This document shows, piece after piece, positions 15,680-23,584 of a DNA stretch of 45,306 nucleotides. The stretch comes from an uncultured Parvularculaceae bacterium. Lineage in GTDB: Bacteria; Pseudomonadota; Alphaproteobacteria; Caulobacterales; Parvularculaceae. The stretch covers positions 1 to 45,306 of the forward strand of contig CAJXLJ010000022.1 in NCBI GenBank assembly GCA_913055785.1. Reading direction: 5' to 3'. The notes beneath the pieces were generated by a model. The model was not told where the DNA came from. It made no database searches and was given only the letters and a program-made list of their open reading frames with translations. The position numbers and the translations under genes are program-made. Within the stretch, counting starts at the first letter, position 1, and the number at the start of each line of letters is the position of its first letter.

Positions 15680-16399
15680 TTATTTGATCTCGTAGACGAG
15701 CGTGACGCTGGCGGTGATCGCCGATTCCCCGGCTTCGAGCGGTACGGCCTTGTCCGCCGCCATCTCCATGCGCGCCCTGACCGGTTGCGGCGACGGGTTG
15801 GAAGCATAGCCGCCCTGAATGGTGATCAGCCGGCCGAGGCTGACGCCGGCCGCATCGGTCAGGAGTTCGGCCTGGGCCGTGGCCTGCTTGACGGCGTCCC
15901 GGCGCGCGGCGTCCATCAGCGGCTGCGGATCGGCGAAAGTGAACGAAATGCCGCCGAGGCTGTTGGCGCCGGACTGCACCGCCTGGTCGATGACGCCGCC
16001 GGCCTTGTCGAGATCGCGCAGGCGCACGGTCACCGTGTTCGAGGCGATATAGCCGACGATCGGCGGCGCGGAACGGTTCTTTTCGTAGTCATAGCGGGGG
16101 CTGATCGACAGACCGGAGGTCTGGATATCCTTGTCCGCGACGCCGAGCTTTTTAAGCTTGTCGATGGTTGCGCTCATTTCGGCGGAGTTCTGGCGGAGCG
16201 CTTCCGCGGCGGTCTTGCCTTCGGACTGAACGCCGATCGAGATTACGGCCATGTCGGGCGCAGCCGACGCGATGCCTTCGCCGTTGACGGTGATGGTGCG
16301 TGCGGCCGCATCGCTCTCGGCGGCGGCCTGGGGCGCAGCCGTGCAAGCAGTCAGCAATGCGGCGGCGGCGAAGGGGGTGAGGGCGTAACGAAAGTTCAT
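15680..16399 (-). CDS. SIMPL domain (DUF541) lipoprotein
   Basis: The 239-residue protein has a signal with lipobox LLTAC (Cys about residue 19), then a low-complexity Ala stretch and a SIMPL domain beginning ITVNGEGIASAAPDMAVISIGVQSEG and containing DIQTSGLSISPRYDY and ARRDAVKQATAQAELLTDAAGVSLG. SIMPL proteins form oligomeric periplasmic rings; their role is largely unknown, with reports of links to oxidative and envelope stress. The start at 16399 is supported by TGGAGA upstream and the lipobox distance; the in-frame ATG at 16456 has no signal context. The gene ends at the shared terminator. Confidence 0.92.
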   Translation of the reverse strand: MNFRYALTPFAAAALLTACTAAPQAAAESDAAARTITVNGEGIASAAPDMAVISIGVQSEGKTAAEALRQNSAEMSATIDKLKKLGVADKDIQTSGLSISPRYDYEKNRSAPPIVGYIASNTVTVRLRDLDKAGGVIDQAVQSGANSLGGISFTFADPQPLMDAARRDAVKQATAQAELLTDAAGVSLGRLITIQGGYASNPSPQPVRARMEMAADKAVPLEAGESAITASVTLVYEIK

Positions 16400-16622
16400 T
16401 CTGATCTCCAGGATGTGGCGGCCGCCATGAAAAGCGCTCCCGGCGGGCGAAATCAAGGCGGAAAAACGCTCGCAGCGCGGCGGCCGGTAAAATCGGCGTT
16501 TATCCGGGCCCCGCGGGCGGAAGCGGCGTTTTCATACCCGGCCCGGATCGCCGCCGGACGGGCTTCATCGCGCCGCCGATTGCTGATAAGAGAGCCGTCC
16601 GCCGGGGCCGGAAGCCCCCGCC

Positions 16623-16699
16623 GGGCCTGTAGCTCAATTGGTTAGAGCTGGCGGCTCATAACCGCTAGGTTGGGGGTTCGAGTCCCTCCGGGCCCACCA
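16623..16699 (+). tRNA. tRNA with CAU anticodon, probably tRNA-Ile2
   Basis: A complete 77-base cloverleaf with encoded CCA (16697-16699). The acceptor stem is GGGCCTG (16623-16629) with CGGGCCC (16689-16695); the D-arm is AGCTCAATTGGTTAGAGCT, the anticodon loop CTCATAA, the T-arm GGGGGTTCGAGTCCCTC. The anticodon CAU fits elongator Met or Ile2. The pairs C4-G69 and C5-G68 are the reported determinants for the lysidine synthase TilS in E. coli tRNA-Ile2, so Ile2 (reading AUA after C34 to lysidine) is preferred. Initiator Met is excluded because positions 1-72 pair (G-C). Confidence 0.9.
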
Positions 16700-17145
16700 A
16701 GCTTCGCAACTTGGCGAGCGTAGCGAACTTAGTAAGAAGCCAGCCCGGCGTAGCCGACGACGTGACGGTTTTAAAATGCTTCGCCCGGTTAGCGTCTCTG
16801 ACCGATGTTTGTTCGGTCAGCTCTGTCGCATCCACGATCCGGCTTCTGTTTCAATTTTTCCGGCCGCAGTGGCTTGGCGTGAGCGCTTTGCGCCGCGCCT
16901 GTCGGTAATATTTTCTGGCTCATGAGGCGCCGGTATGAGCCGGGTCGACTATTATTCCATAGTCTGAAATCAATTCCTTAAACCGGAACGCTGAACCGTG
17001 CTGCATTCGCTAATGCTGAAACGGTTATGCATTGTCCAATATTACAGGCGTAACGTGTAATTGTTTTGTTTGATCGTTTACTTCGTACGTAAACAGACAA
17101 TTAGCCGATTTGATGCAAAGTCAATAATTATTGCTTGGAGGCATC
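16700..17145. other. 446-base spacer between the tRNA and the Tad pair
   Basis: No convincing gene is seen. The first part (16700-16770) has a CCAAG/CTTGG hairpin at the tRNA 3' end but no T-run. From about 16920 the DNA is distinctly AT-rich, as expected for a promoter region, and ends with the nested inverted repeat at 17058-17103 and the ribosome site TTGGAGG of the next gene. Confidence 0.6.
17058..17103. promoter_or_regulatory. Nested inverted repeats upstream of the Tad pair
   Basis: Outer arms TAATTGT (17058-17064) and ACAATTA (17097-17103) enclose inner arms GTTTAC (17076-17081) and GTAAAC (17089-17094). This lies 43 to 88 bases before the TadE-like start, where an operator or leader hairpin would act. 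The regulator is unknown. Confidence 0.5.
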
Positions 17146-17601
17146 ATGCTCAGTATAGCAATCAATAGCAATGCGGCGAAGCGCCGCCATCAGTTGCGTC
17201 GATCGCAGGCGGGATCAGCGGCGGTTGAGTTTGCGATCATCGCGCCGGTGTTCATATTCATGATGGTTGGCATGCTGGCGTTCGGCATCTATTTGAGCGC
17301 GGCGCACAGCATTCGGCAGCTTTCCGCGGACGCAGCGCGCGCATCCATACCAGGGCTGACGGAGAATGAACGGACTGCGCTGGCAACAGCTTTTGTCGCG
17401 AACAGCGCCGGCCGCTACGCCTTTATCGATCCTGAACGCCTCAAGGTGACTGTGAAGGACAGTGAGGAGTATGAGAACCGCTTCGATGTTGAGCTTCAAT
17501 ATGACGCCAGCAAGCTTCCGATCTGGAATCTTTCCACGATCGTACCGCTGCCCGGCAAGACAATTGTCGGCGTGACTACCATCCAGAACGGAGGCGTCTA
17601 G
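17146..17601 (+). CDS. TadE-like pseudopilin
   Basis: The 151-residue protein has the TadE signature: a basic head (RRHQLRRSQAGS), then AAVEFAIIAPVFIFMMVGMLAFGIYLSAAHS as the hydrophobic helix that follows a Gly-x-Ala-x-x-E-type processing site, and a soluble C-terminal part. TadE proteins are minor pseudopilins processed by the prepilin peptidase TadV/CpaA and needed for Flp (Tad) pilus or related secretion. The start at 17146 is preferred for TTGGAGG just upstream. It is followed by the TadG-like gene, but no CpaA-F or TadB/C genes are within the window, so this is an orphan pair here. Confidence 0.85.
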   Translation: MLSIAINSNAAKRRHQLRRSQAGSAAVEFAIIAPVFIFMMVGMLAFGIYLSAAHSIRQLSADAARASIPGLTENERTALATAFVANSAGRYAFIDPERLKVTVKDSEEYENRFDVELQYDASKLPIWNLSTIVPLPGKTIVGVTTIQNGGV

Positions 17602-17624
17602 GTCATGTCTAGGACATCAGGCTC

Positions 17625-19334
17625 TTGGCTGGCGAACTAAACAGATTCCGCAAGGATGCGGCCGGCGCAATCAGCATGATTTTCATGCTGTATCTGCCGG
17701 TGGGGGTGTTCTGCCTGGGATTCGCCATCGATCTCATGATGGTCCATCTCGAACGGCGGAACGCGCAAGGCGTCGTGGACGTCGCCGCCATCATGGCGGC
17801 GGAATATCTCACCAATCAGGAAGGTGTCGCGCGCAATATTCTTGAACTCAACGGGCTTGATACAATCAGCCAGGTTGAACTTGGCAATCTCGGCGAAGAA
17901 GAGGCCAGGGAAAAACTCGAAACGCATGCTGAAGTGCAGGTTGAGCCGGGGCGGTACGAAGCCGATGCGGGCAAAGCCTATGCGGACCGGTTTGTGCCGG
18001 GCGCAACGCCTTACAATGCGGCGCGTGTCACAATGTCGAAAAAGGCGGATCTTTATTTCATGAAAAGCCGGTTCGGCGCGCCGACGGTGGAGGTGTCGGC
18101 GACGGCCGCGCGTCAGGAACTGGCGGCGTTCTCTGTCGGCTCGCGGCTGGCGAGCCTTAATGAAGGGCTGGTGAATGAATTGCTGAGCGCGATGATCGGT
18201 TCCAAGATCAGCCTCAGCGTACTCGACTATAACGCTTTGCTCGATACGGATGTCGAGCTTTTTGAATTTCTTGATGCGCTCGCAACGCGCATGAACATTA
18301 CCGCCGGCGATTACGATAACATGCTCGACAGCGATCCGACGCTGAAAGACGTGTTGCAGGCGATGATCGACGCCGGCGGCGCGGGGCCGGGCGCGACGGC
18401 GCTTTCCAGCATTAACGGCGCGCTTTACGGTCCGGCGGACAAGATCGATCTGAGAAAGGCGATTGGGCTCGGTCCGGCGGGCGAGATTGAACTGGGGGCG
18501 GCTGACGCGAAGGGTTTCCCCGCTAACGTATCGATGTTTGACCTTGTTTTCGCCAACGCCGTGGTGCTGAACGGAGAAGGCCTTGTAACGCTCGATCTCA
18601 CGGCGGCTGCGCCGGGCCTTCTCTCGATAGTGGCGATGCTTGAAATCGGCGAGCCGATGCAGTCTTCGCCCTGGCTTTCGGTAGGGCGCTACGGCGAGAC
18701 CGTTTCTAACACGCAAATCCGATTTTATCTTGAGGCGAAAGCGGGGGGAGAAGGCCTGCTTTCCTCGACGGAAGTCCGCCTGCCGCTCTATCTGGAAGTC
18801 GCCCGCGCGGAAGGCGAACTGCGCAGCGTCAGTTGTCCCGGCGGCGATATTCAAGGCGTCGTCGTTACGCTTGAAGGCGCGTCATCTTTGGCGGACGCCT
18901 GGATCGGCGATGTCGACTTGACGAAGAAGCACAAGGACAAGAACTATGTGAAGAAAGCCAAACTGATTTCGGCGCCTGGTCTTGTGGCTTTTGGCGAGGC
19001 TTATGTTGGAACGACGCCTGAAGCCGGCGAAGAGTTGTCGTTCACCTGGGACGATATACAAAAAGGCGTTGTCAAATCCACCGATACGAAAAACGCAGCC
19101 GGAAAATTGATATCTTCACTGATCGGCGAACTCGATCTCGAAGCGAAAGTCCTGGGCCTTGGGCTGAAAACCGACGGGCTTGCCAAAAGCGCTTTGCGCG
19201 AAACCCTGAAAAAAATGGCTGATCCTGTCGGCGAGCTTGTCGATCAGGTGTTGGCGTCGATTGGCGTTAAGGTTGGGGAAGGCGATTACATGGTCAATGG
19301 CGTTAAGTGCAATCGTGCGGTGCTGGTCGAATAA
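17625..19334 (+). CDS. TadG-like protein
   Basis: A 569-residue protein with the TadG N-terminal motif: FRKDAAGAISMIFMLYLPVGVFCLGFAIDLMMVHLERRNAQGVVDVAAIMAA (about residues 8-60), a membrane helix followed by the stretch that aligns with TadE/TadG. The long exterior part has no domain that I recognise and carries two Cys-containing regions (SCPGGD, VKCNRAVL). TadG is an inner-membrane anchored, largely periplasmic component of Tad systems. The only in-frame start after the stop at 17610 is TTG 17625, with AGGA 10 bases upstream. An 11-codon frame (17605-17640, starting MSRTSG) overlaps this start and may couple translation to tadE. Confidence 0.78.
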   Translation: MAGELNRFRKDAAGAISMIFMLYLPVGVFCLGFAIDLMMVHLERRNAQGVVDVAAIMAAEYLTNQEGVARNILELNGLDTISQVELGNLGEEEAREKLETHAEVQVEPGRYEADAGKAYADRFVPGATPYNAARVTMSKKADLYFMKSRFGAPTVEVSATAARQELAAFSVGSRLASLNEGLVNELLSAMIGSKISLSVLDYNALLDTDVELFEFLDALATRMNITAGDYDNMLDSDPTLKDVLQAMIDAGGAGPGATALSSINGALYGPADKIDLRKAIGLGPAGEIELGAADAKGFPANVSMFDLVFANAVVLNGEGLVTLDLTAAAPGLLSIVAMLEIGEPMQSSPWLSVGRYGETVSNTQIRFYLEAKAGGEGLLSSTEVRLPLYLEVARAEGELRSVSCPGGDIQGVVVTLEGASSLADAWIGDVDLTKKHKDKNYVKKAKLISAPGLVAFGEAYVGTTPEAGEELSFTWDDIQKGVVKSTDTKNAAGKLISSLIGELDLEAKVLGLGLKTDGLAKSALRETLKKMADPVGELVDQVLASIGVKVGEGDYMVNGVKCNRAVLVE

Positions 19335-19544
19335 AGTCCTGTCTTGAAAACGGCGCCCGCCGGAAAATTCTATATTACCGAATGCATTTCGCAGATAGCA
19401 GGGCTATGTCTGTCATTTGTTTGTGGTTTCAGATTGCAAAAAAAATAAAATCACTTTATCAGGCGTAAACGCCCTGCAGAAAGCAAGGGTTTTCAGGACA
19501 GTCTGAAAGGGTGAAACCCATTTCAACCTTATTGCGGGGGAGCA

Positions 19545-20387
19545 ATGGGCATGCAGCATTTGCGCGTGCAAGAGCCGCCATGTGAAGATGACGCCCAAAG
19601 CGCGTCCTCAACCATCAAATCAGTCGGCATTGCTTGTCAGATTCTGGAAATCGTCGCCCAAAACGCAGGACGCCTTTCGCTCAAACTTATCAGCAATCGC
19701 GCGGGTATCTCGCCGAGCAAGGCTCATCGATATGTACAAACACTCTGTGCGTCAGGCTTGCTGAGCCAGACCCACAAATCCGGCAACTATGATATGGGCG
19801 TCACCGCCCTGAGAATTGGCCTCGCGGCCGTCAGCCGTATAGATGTCATCAACCGCGCCGGGGAGGCCCTTTCGGAATTGTCGGAACATATTCAGGCCGA
19901 TGTGTTCATCACGGTCTGGAGCAGCATGGGGCCGACAGTCGTGCGTTTCGAACGGTGGCGCCGCCCGTCCATTTCGATGGTCGGGCCAGGCTCGGCGTTT
20001 CCATTACTGACAACGTCGACCGGTATGATTTTTATCGCCTACGCCTCTCCCGATCTGATCAGCGATGTCCTGCAGCAAGAAATCCGGCGTTCTCCCGATC
20101 TGAAAACGATGCCGACGCTGGAAGTCATCAGGAAATATTCTCATGTCAGGAATGCGGGATATGCTTATACCGCCAATACAGGCGCGGGAAGGCAATCTGC
20201 TTCTGCGCCGATCCTGACGCTGAACGACAAGCTGATCGCGGCTGTTACTTTCGTGTCCGCAGATCCGCTTTCGATTGACTCTTCAGGGGATCATGTCCGC
20301 CATCTGGTGGCGTTCAGCCGGCGTCACTCCCTGCCGAAATCCGGTTTCGAGGAACCGTCGCCTTTGGAGAGCGCGCTCGCCGTCTAG
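19545..20387 (+). CDS. IclR family transcriptional regulator
   Basis: The 280-residue protein has a winged helix-turn-helix near residues 25-85 (LSLKLISNRAGISPSKAHRYVQTLCASGLL) and the IclR effector-binding GAF-like domain after it (SELSEHIQADVFITVWSSMGPTVVRFERW ... AFPLLTTSTGMIFIAY ... GYAYTANTGAGRQSASAPI). IclR regulators bind small organic acids or related ligands and usually control adjacent catabolic genes. Start ATG 19545 has GGGGGAG upstream. It is convergent with the cytosine deaminase gene; its target may be that gene or upp, but no operator is recognised. The spacer 19335-19544 contains no other gene. Confidence 0.92.
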   Translation: MGMQHLRVQEPPCEDDAQSASSTIKSVGIACQILEIVAQNAGRLSLKLISNRAGISPSKAHRYVQTLCASGLLSQTHKSGNYDMGVTALRIGLAAVSRIDVINRAGEALSELSEHIQADVFITVWSSMGPTVVRFERWRRPSISMVGPGSAFPLLTTSTGMIFIAYASPDLISDVLQQEIRRSPDLKTMPTLEVIRKYSHVRNAGYAYTANTGAGRQSASAPILTLNDKLIAAVTFVSADPLSIDSSGDHVRHLVAFSRRHSLPKSGFEEPSPLESALAV

Positions 20388-20396
20388 CGCTATCGC

Positions 20397-20843
20397 CTAT
20401 TCCATGATGTCTTCGTTCCAGAGCGCCGGATTTGCCGCGATAAACGAGGCCATCAGCGCAATCGAGTCGGCGTGCGCAGCGTCGATAACCTCTACGCCGC
20501 GTTCTCGCAGAAAGTCTTCATTACCGCCGAAATTTTCAAGGTCGTTGATGACGACGCGAGGAATCTTGAACTGAACAATTGTTCCGGAGCACATCATGCA
20601 CGGCGAGAGCGAGGTATAAAGGGTCGTATCCCGATAGGTGGCTTGCCGGCCGGCCTTGCGCAAGCAGTCCATTTCTCCGTGTGCGATGGGATCGCCCATC
20701 TGAACGCGCTGATTGTGTCCGCTGGCGAGAATTTTATCTCCGCGAGCCAGCACTGAGCCGATCGGCAGCCCGCCGGCGTCTGCGCTTTTCTTTGCTTCCA
20801 TATAGGCGAGCTCAATAAATCGGCGGTCCCAGTCGGTCAGCAT
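20397..20843 (-). CDS. Fcy1-like cytosine deaminase
   Basis: A 148-residue zinc deaminase of the cytidine/deoxycytidylate family. The metal site is HGE at residues 55-57 (AHGEMDCL) and SPCMMC (Cys 82 and 85). It resembles yeast Fcy1 along its whole length: AYMEAKKSADAGGLPIG, GHNQRVQMG, DTTLYTSLSPC, ENF with Phe 105 and ALWNEDI with Trp 142 at the positions of the yeast substrate-pocket Phe 114 and Trp 152. The expected reaction is cytosine to uracil plus ammonia. The start at 20843 follows AGAGGTGA; the frame extends further upstream without support. It is divergent from upp, which uses the product. A guanine- or other nucleoside-specific role is less likely. Confidence 0.88.
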   Translation of the reverse strand: MLTDWDRRFIELAYMEAKKSADAGGLPIGSVLARGDKILASGHNQRVQMGDPIAHGEMDCLRKAGRQATYRDTTLYTSLSPCMMCSGTIVQFKIPRVVINDLENFGGNEDFLRERGVEVIDAAHADSIALMASFIAANPALWNEDIME

Positions 20844-20946
20844 GATGTCACCTCTCTTGGCGGCGGGTCCTTGTTGATGGACTTTAGGGACCGGATCGCG
20901 GATAACAAGCAGAACTCCTTTTTCTCCCGTCTGATGAGCCGAAACC

Positions 20947-21582
20947 ATGTCCGCATCCTTTACGCTGGTCGACCATCCTCTCATTCAGCACAAGCTGACG
21001 ATCCTGCGCCAGAAATCGACGGCGACGGCGCAGTTCCGCCAGGTGATGCGCGAAATCGCGTTCGTCTTGGGCTGCGAAGTCACCAAGGATCTGGCGCTCG
21101 GGGAAAAGGAAATCGAAACTCCGCTGGAGAAGGGCGCATTTCCCTACCTGCAGGGCAAGAAACTGTGTTTCGTGTCGATCCTGCGCGCCGGCAACGGGTT
21201 TCTGGACGGACTCCTCGATCTCGTTCCGTCGGCCCGTGTCGGTCATGTCGGCATCTATCGCAATCCCGAGACGCTTGAGGCGGTCCGGTATTATTTCAAG
21301 GTTCCCGATGCGCTCGGCGAACGCCAGATTGTGCTGGTCGACCCGATGCTCGCTACCGGCGGCACGGCGATCGCGGCCGCCCATGAGCTGAAACAGAATG
21401 GAGCGCGCCAGATCAAGTTCATGTGCTTGGTCGCGGCTCCGGAGGGGGTCGAGGCGTTGAGCGCGGCCCATCCGGACATTCCGATTATCGCCGCCGCGCT
21501 GGACCGGCGGCTCAACGACCACGGCTATATCGTGCCGGGGCTCGGGGATGCGGGAGACCGCATGTACGGAACAAAGGGCTAA
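20947..21582 (+). CDS. upp: Uracil phosphoribosyltransferase
   Basis: Upp converts uracil and PRPP to UMP. Its 211 residues show the N-terminal [27 protein letters not shown]-type block, [14 protein letters not shown], and the PRPP loop [16 protein letters not shown] at about 128-143, and the C-terminal [18 protein letters not shown] motif of bacterial Upp. It sits divergently from the cytosine deaminase gene with a 103-base intergenic region (20844-20946) that must hold both promoters. Together they form a cytosine-to-UMP salvage route. Confidence 0.97.
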   Translation: MSASFTLVDHPLIQHKLTILRQKSTATAQFRQVMREIAFVLGCEVTKDLALGEKEIETPLEKGAFPYLQGKKLCFVSILRAGNGFLDGLLDLVPSARVGHVGIYRNPETLEAVRYYFKVPDALGERQIVLVDPMLATGGTAIAAAHELKQNGARQIKFMCLVAAPEGVEALSAAHPDIPIIAAALDRRLNDHGYIVPGLGDAGDRMYGTKG

Positions 21583-21666
21583 TCCGGCCAATATTCCGCC
21601 ATTTCCTGCCTTTCCTTGGCTGCGAAAAGAATTGAATTAATAAAAACAATGCTTTAAGTCTTAAGC

Positions 21667-22674
21667 ATGAATTTTGATATCAAGACGCATGCCCGAAAGT
21701 ATGCGCCGGTATATGGAGAACATGACTTCTCCGACCATCTGCCGATGACCATGACGGCGCTCGACAAGATCGGGGCCGATGGTGACACGAGCGCAAGATT
21801 CGCGAGAATCTACGCAAAGCGGCTGCGGCGCAAAAAAGTTGGGGAAAAGTCGATCGATCCGTTGCTTCTCTCCGCACGGGCCGGCGATCCCAGCGTCTAT
21901 CCGCAAGCCCTGAACTTTTTCGGGGAGGCGATCGAGCGTGACGGACGGGCCGCCGTACTGGCCGCCTATCTTCCCGAGCTGACGAACTCCATCGCGACGG
22001 CCGCCTTTCACGGGATTATCCGCACGGCTTACGGGCTCATCGCCAACGAGGATGCGGAAATCGCCGCCGGCCTCGCCTATTGGTGGTCCCGCGCCGAACC
22101 GGTCTCGTTTACGCGGTCGATCGGGGCGGCGAACAACGATGCGGACACGCTGGTCGATGACGTGGCTGCGGCGTTCAAGCGCTACGGCAAAAAGCTGAAC
22201 CTCGATCAGCCGACCATCTCGGCGCGCATGGCGGAGGTGTTCACACACCCGCGGATCGGCGCCGCGCTGAACAAAGCCGCGGCGGCGGATGTCTCTTTCG
22301 ACAAGATCGCGGCGCAGGCGCTGCGCATTTATCTCGCCACGGACGACTTTACGGCGTTGCATTGCGTGACCGGCGTTCATGCGGCGCGGGTGTTGTCCGA
22401 ACATGTAGTGATGAACGACGTCGACTTGCGCAAATCGCTGTGGGGCGGATTGTGCGCGGCTTACGCGTCGATTGGCGCGCCCGAGCCCGCGGCCTTGACC
22501 CCGGCGCCGGCGAAAGCGCCGGATTGGCATGTCATTTTCTCAGCGGCGCAATCATCCGATGACGAACATGATATCAAATTCGTCTTCTCCTGCCATGAAG
22601 AAGCTCGCCATTACGGGCGCGACGCGCATTACCGTCATGCGGCGGCGTCGCGGCTGGGCCTCATTGGCGACTAG
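21667..22674 (+). CDS. Questin oxidase-like (DUF4243) family protein
   Basis: A 335-residue protein with landmarks of the questin-oxidase-like family: the N-terminal FSDHLPMTMTALDKIGA, central AAFHGIIRTAYGL and IAAGLAYWW, then ALHCVTGVHAARVL and a C-terminal HDIKFVFSCHEEARHYG with DAHYRHAAASRL. Fungal questin oxidase performs Baeyer-Villiger ring opening; the bacterial homologues are uncharacterised. No ribosome site precedes the ATG; instead the palindrome-like GCTTTAAGTCTTAAGC (21651-21666) abuts it, with TTGAAT at 21632-21637, so the message may be nearly leaderless. The frame runs from 21667 to the TAG at 22672. Confidence 0.78.
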   Translation: MNFDIKTHARKYAPVYGEHDFSDHLPMTMTALDKIGADGDTSARFARIYAKRLRRKKVGEKSIDPLLLSARAGDPSVYPQALNFFGEAIERDGRAAVLAAYLPELTNSIATAAFHGIIRTAYGLIANEDAEIAAGLAYWWSRAEPVSFTRSIGAANNDADTLVDDVAAAFKRYGKKLNLDQPTISARMAEVFTHPRIGAALNKAAAADVSFDKIAAQALRIYLATDDFTALHCVTGVHAARVLSEHVVMNDVDLRKSLWGGLCAAYASIGAPEPAALTPAPAKAPDWHVIFSAAQSSDDEHDIKFVFSCHEEARHYGRDAHYRHAAASRLGLIGD

Positions 22675-22691
22675 ACGCCGGCGCGGCTCTG

Positions 22692-23516
22692 CTACTTTTT
22701 TGCAGCCTTTTTGGCGGCGTCGATTTTATCTTTGAGTATCGATTCGTGATAGCCGTTCATCACGTCAATAAAAGACCCGTCGAGGGTGGCGATCACGAAG
22801 GTGGGCGTGCCGCGGAGATTCATCTCCGCCATCATTGCATGATTTTGCGTAATCGCGGCGATCACGGGTTCGCTTTCGGCGTCCTCGCCAAGCTTGGCCG
22901 TGTCGAGGCCTTGCTGTTTGGCGATTTCAAAGATGCGCTCCTTTTTGAGCATGCCGGACGCTTCCATCATGGCGAAATGAAAGTCGAGGAATTTTCCCTG
23001 CTCCTTGGCGGCGAGCGAGGCTTGGGCGGCGAAGTCCGACTCTTCTGACAGGGTTGGCAGTTCGCGGAAGATGAATTTCACGGCCGGATCGCGAGCAAGC
23101 ATCTGCTGGATCTGCGGCGTCGCTCTTTTGCAGACCGAGCAATGATAATCGAACAATTCGACTACCGCGACTTTGGCCTTGTCCGGGTTCTTGCCCGCGA
23201 CAAAGCTTGTCGCCGGGTCGAGCAGCGCGGGAAGTATATTCGGCGCGGCTTCCTTGGCGTAGGCGATCTCGCGTTCTTTCCGGCGCTGGCCGTATTCATT
23301 GATCGACTGGATGAGAATATCCGGGTTATCCATGATGTACTGGCGGACGATTTGCCGGATTTCGTCTTCCTCAAGCTGAGAGAAAGACGTGCTGATATGC
23401 CGGCTGGCCTCGGTTTGCACAGCTTCGTCCTGGCGCGCCGATGAATAAGCGACAATCAACGCGCCAAGGCTGAACGCCCCGGCCATCGCCGCTCCGATTG
23501 CTAGTTTGAGTTTCAT
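22692..23516 (-). CDS. DsbA-like periplasmic disulphide oxidoreductase
   Basis: A 274-residue secreted thioredoxin-fold protein with an N-terminal signal or anchor (residues about 5-27), a helical pre-domain and the active site FDYHCSVC (Cys 126 and 129) in a DsbA/Com1-like thioredoxin domain. The cis-Pro loop is RGTPTFVIATLDG. Such proteins make or shuffle disulphides in exported proteins. AGGGGG lies 8-10 bases before ATG 23516. It lies 68 bases downstream of the M48 gene, on the same strand; the 13-base palindrome AGTTACCGTAACT (23560-23572) between the two could be regulatory. Confidence 0.92.
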   Translation of the reverse strand: MKLKLAIGAAMAGAFSLGALIVAYSSARQDEAVQTEASRHISTSFSQLEEDEIRQIVRQYIMDNPDILIQSINEYGQRRKEREIAYAKEAAPNILPALLDPATSFVAGKNPDKAKVAVVELFDYHCSVCKRATPQIQQMLARDPAVKFIFRELPTLSEESDFAAQASLAAKEQGKFLDFHFAMMEASGMLKKERIFEIAKQQGLDTAKLGEDAESEPVIAAITQNHAMMAEMNLRGTPTFVIATLDGSFIDVMNGYHESILKDKIDAAKKAAKK

Positions 23517-23559
23517 AGTCGCGCCCCCTGCAAAACCAACTGTCTCATGCTTGTGTTTA

Positions 23560-23572
23560 AGTTACCGTAACT
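23560..23572. repeat. 13-base perfect palindrome between M48 and DsbA-like genes
   Basis: AGTTACCGTAACT (arms AGTTAC and GTAACT with a central C) lies 44 bases upstream of the dsbA-like start. No regulator is assigned. Confidence 0.4.
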
Positions 23573-23584
23573 AAGCCGCCAGCG

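Noticed and set aside
16697-16770. tRNA 3' end as an integration site
   Set aside because: No second copy of the tRNA end and no integrase is seen in the window, so an att site cannot be supported.
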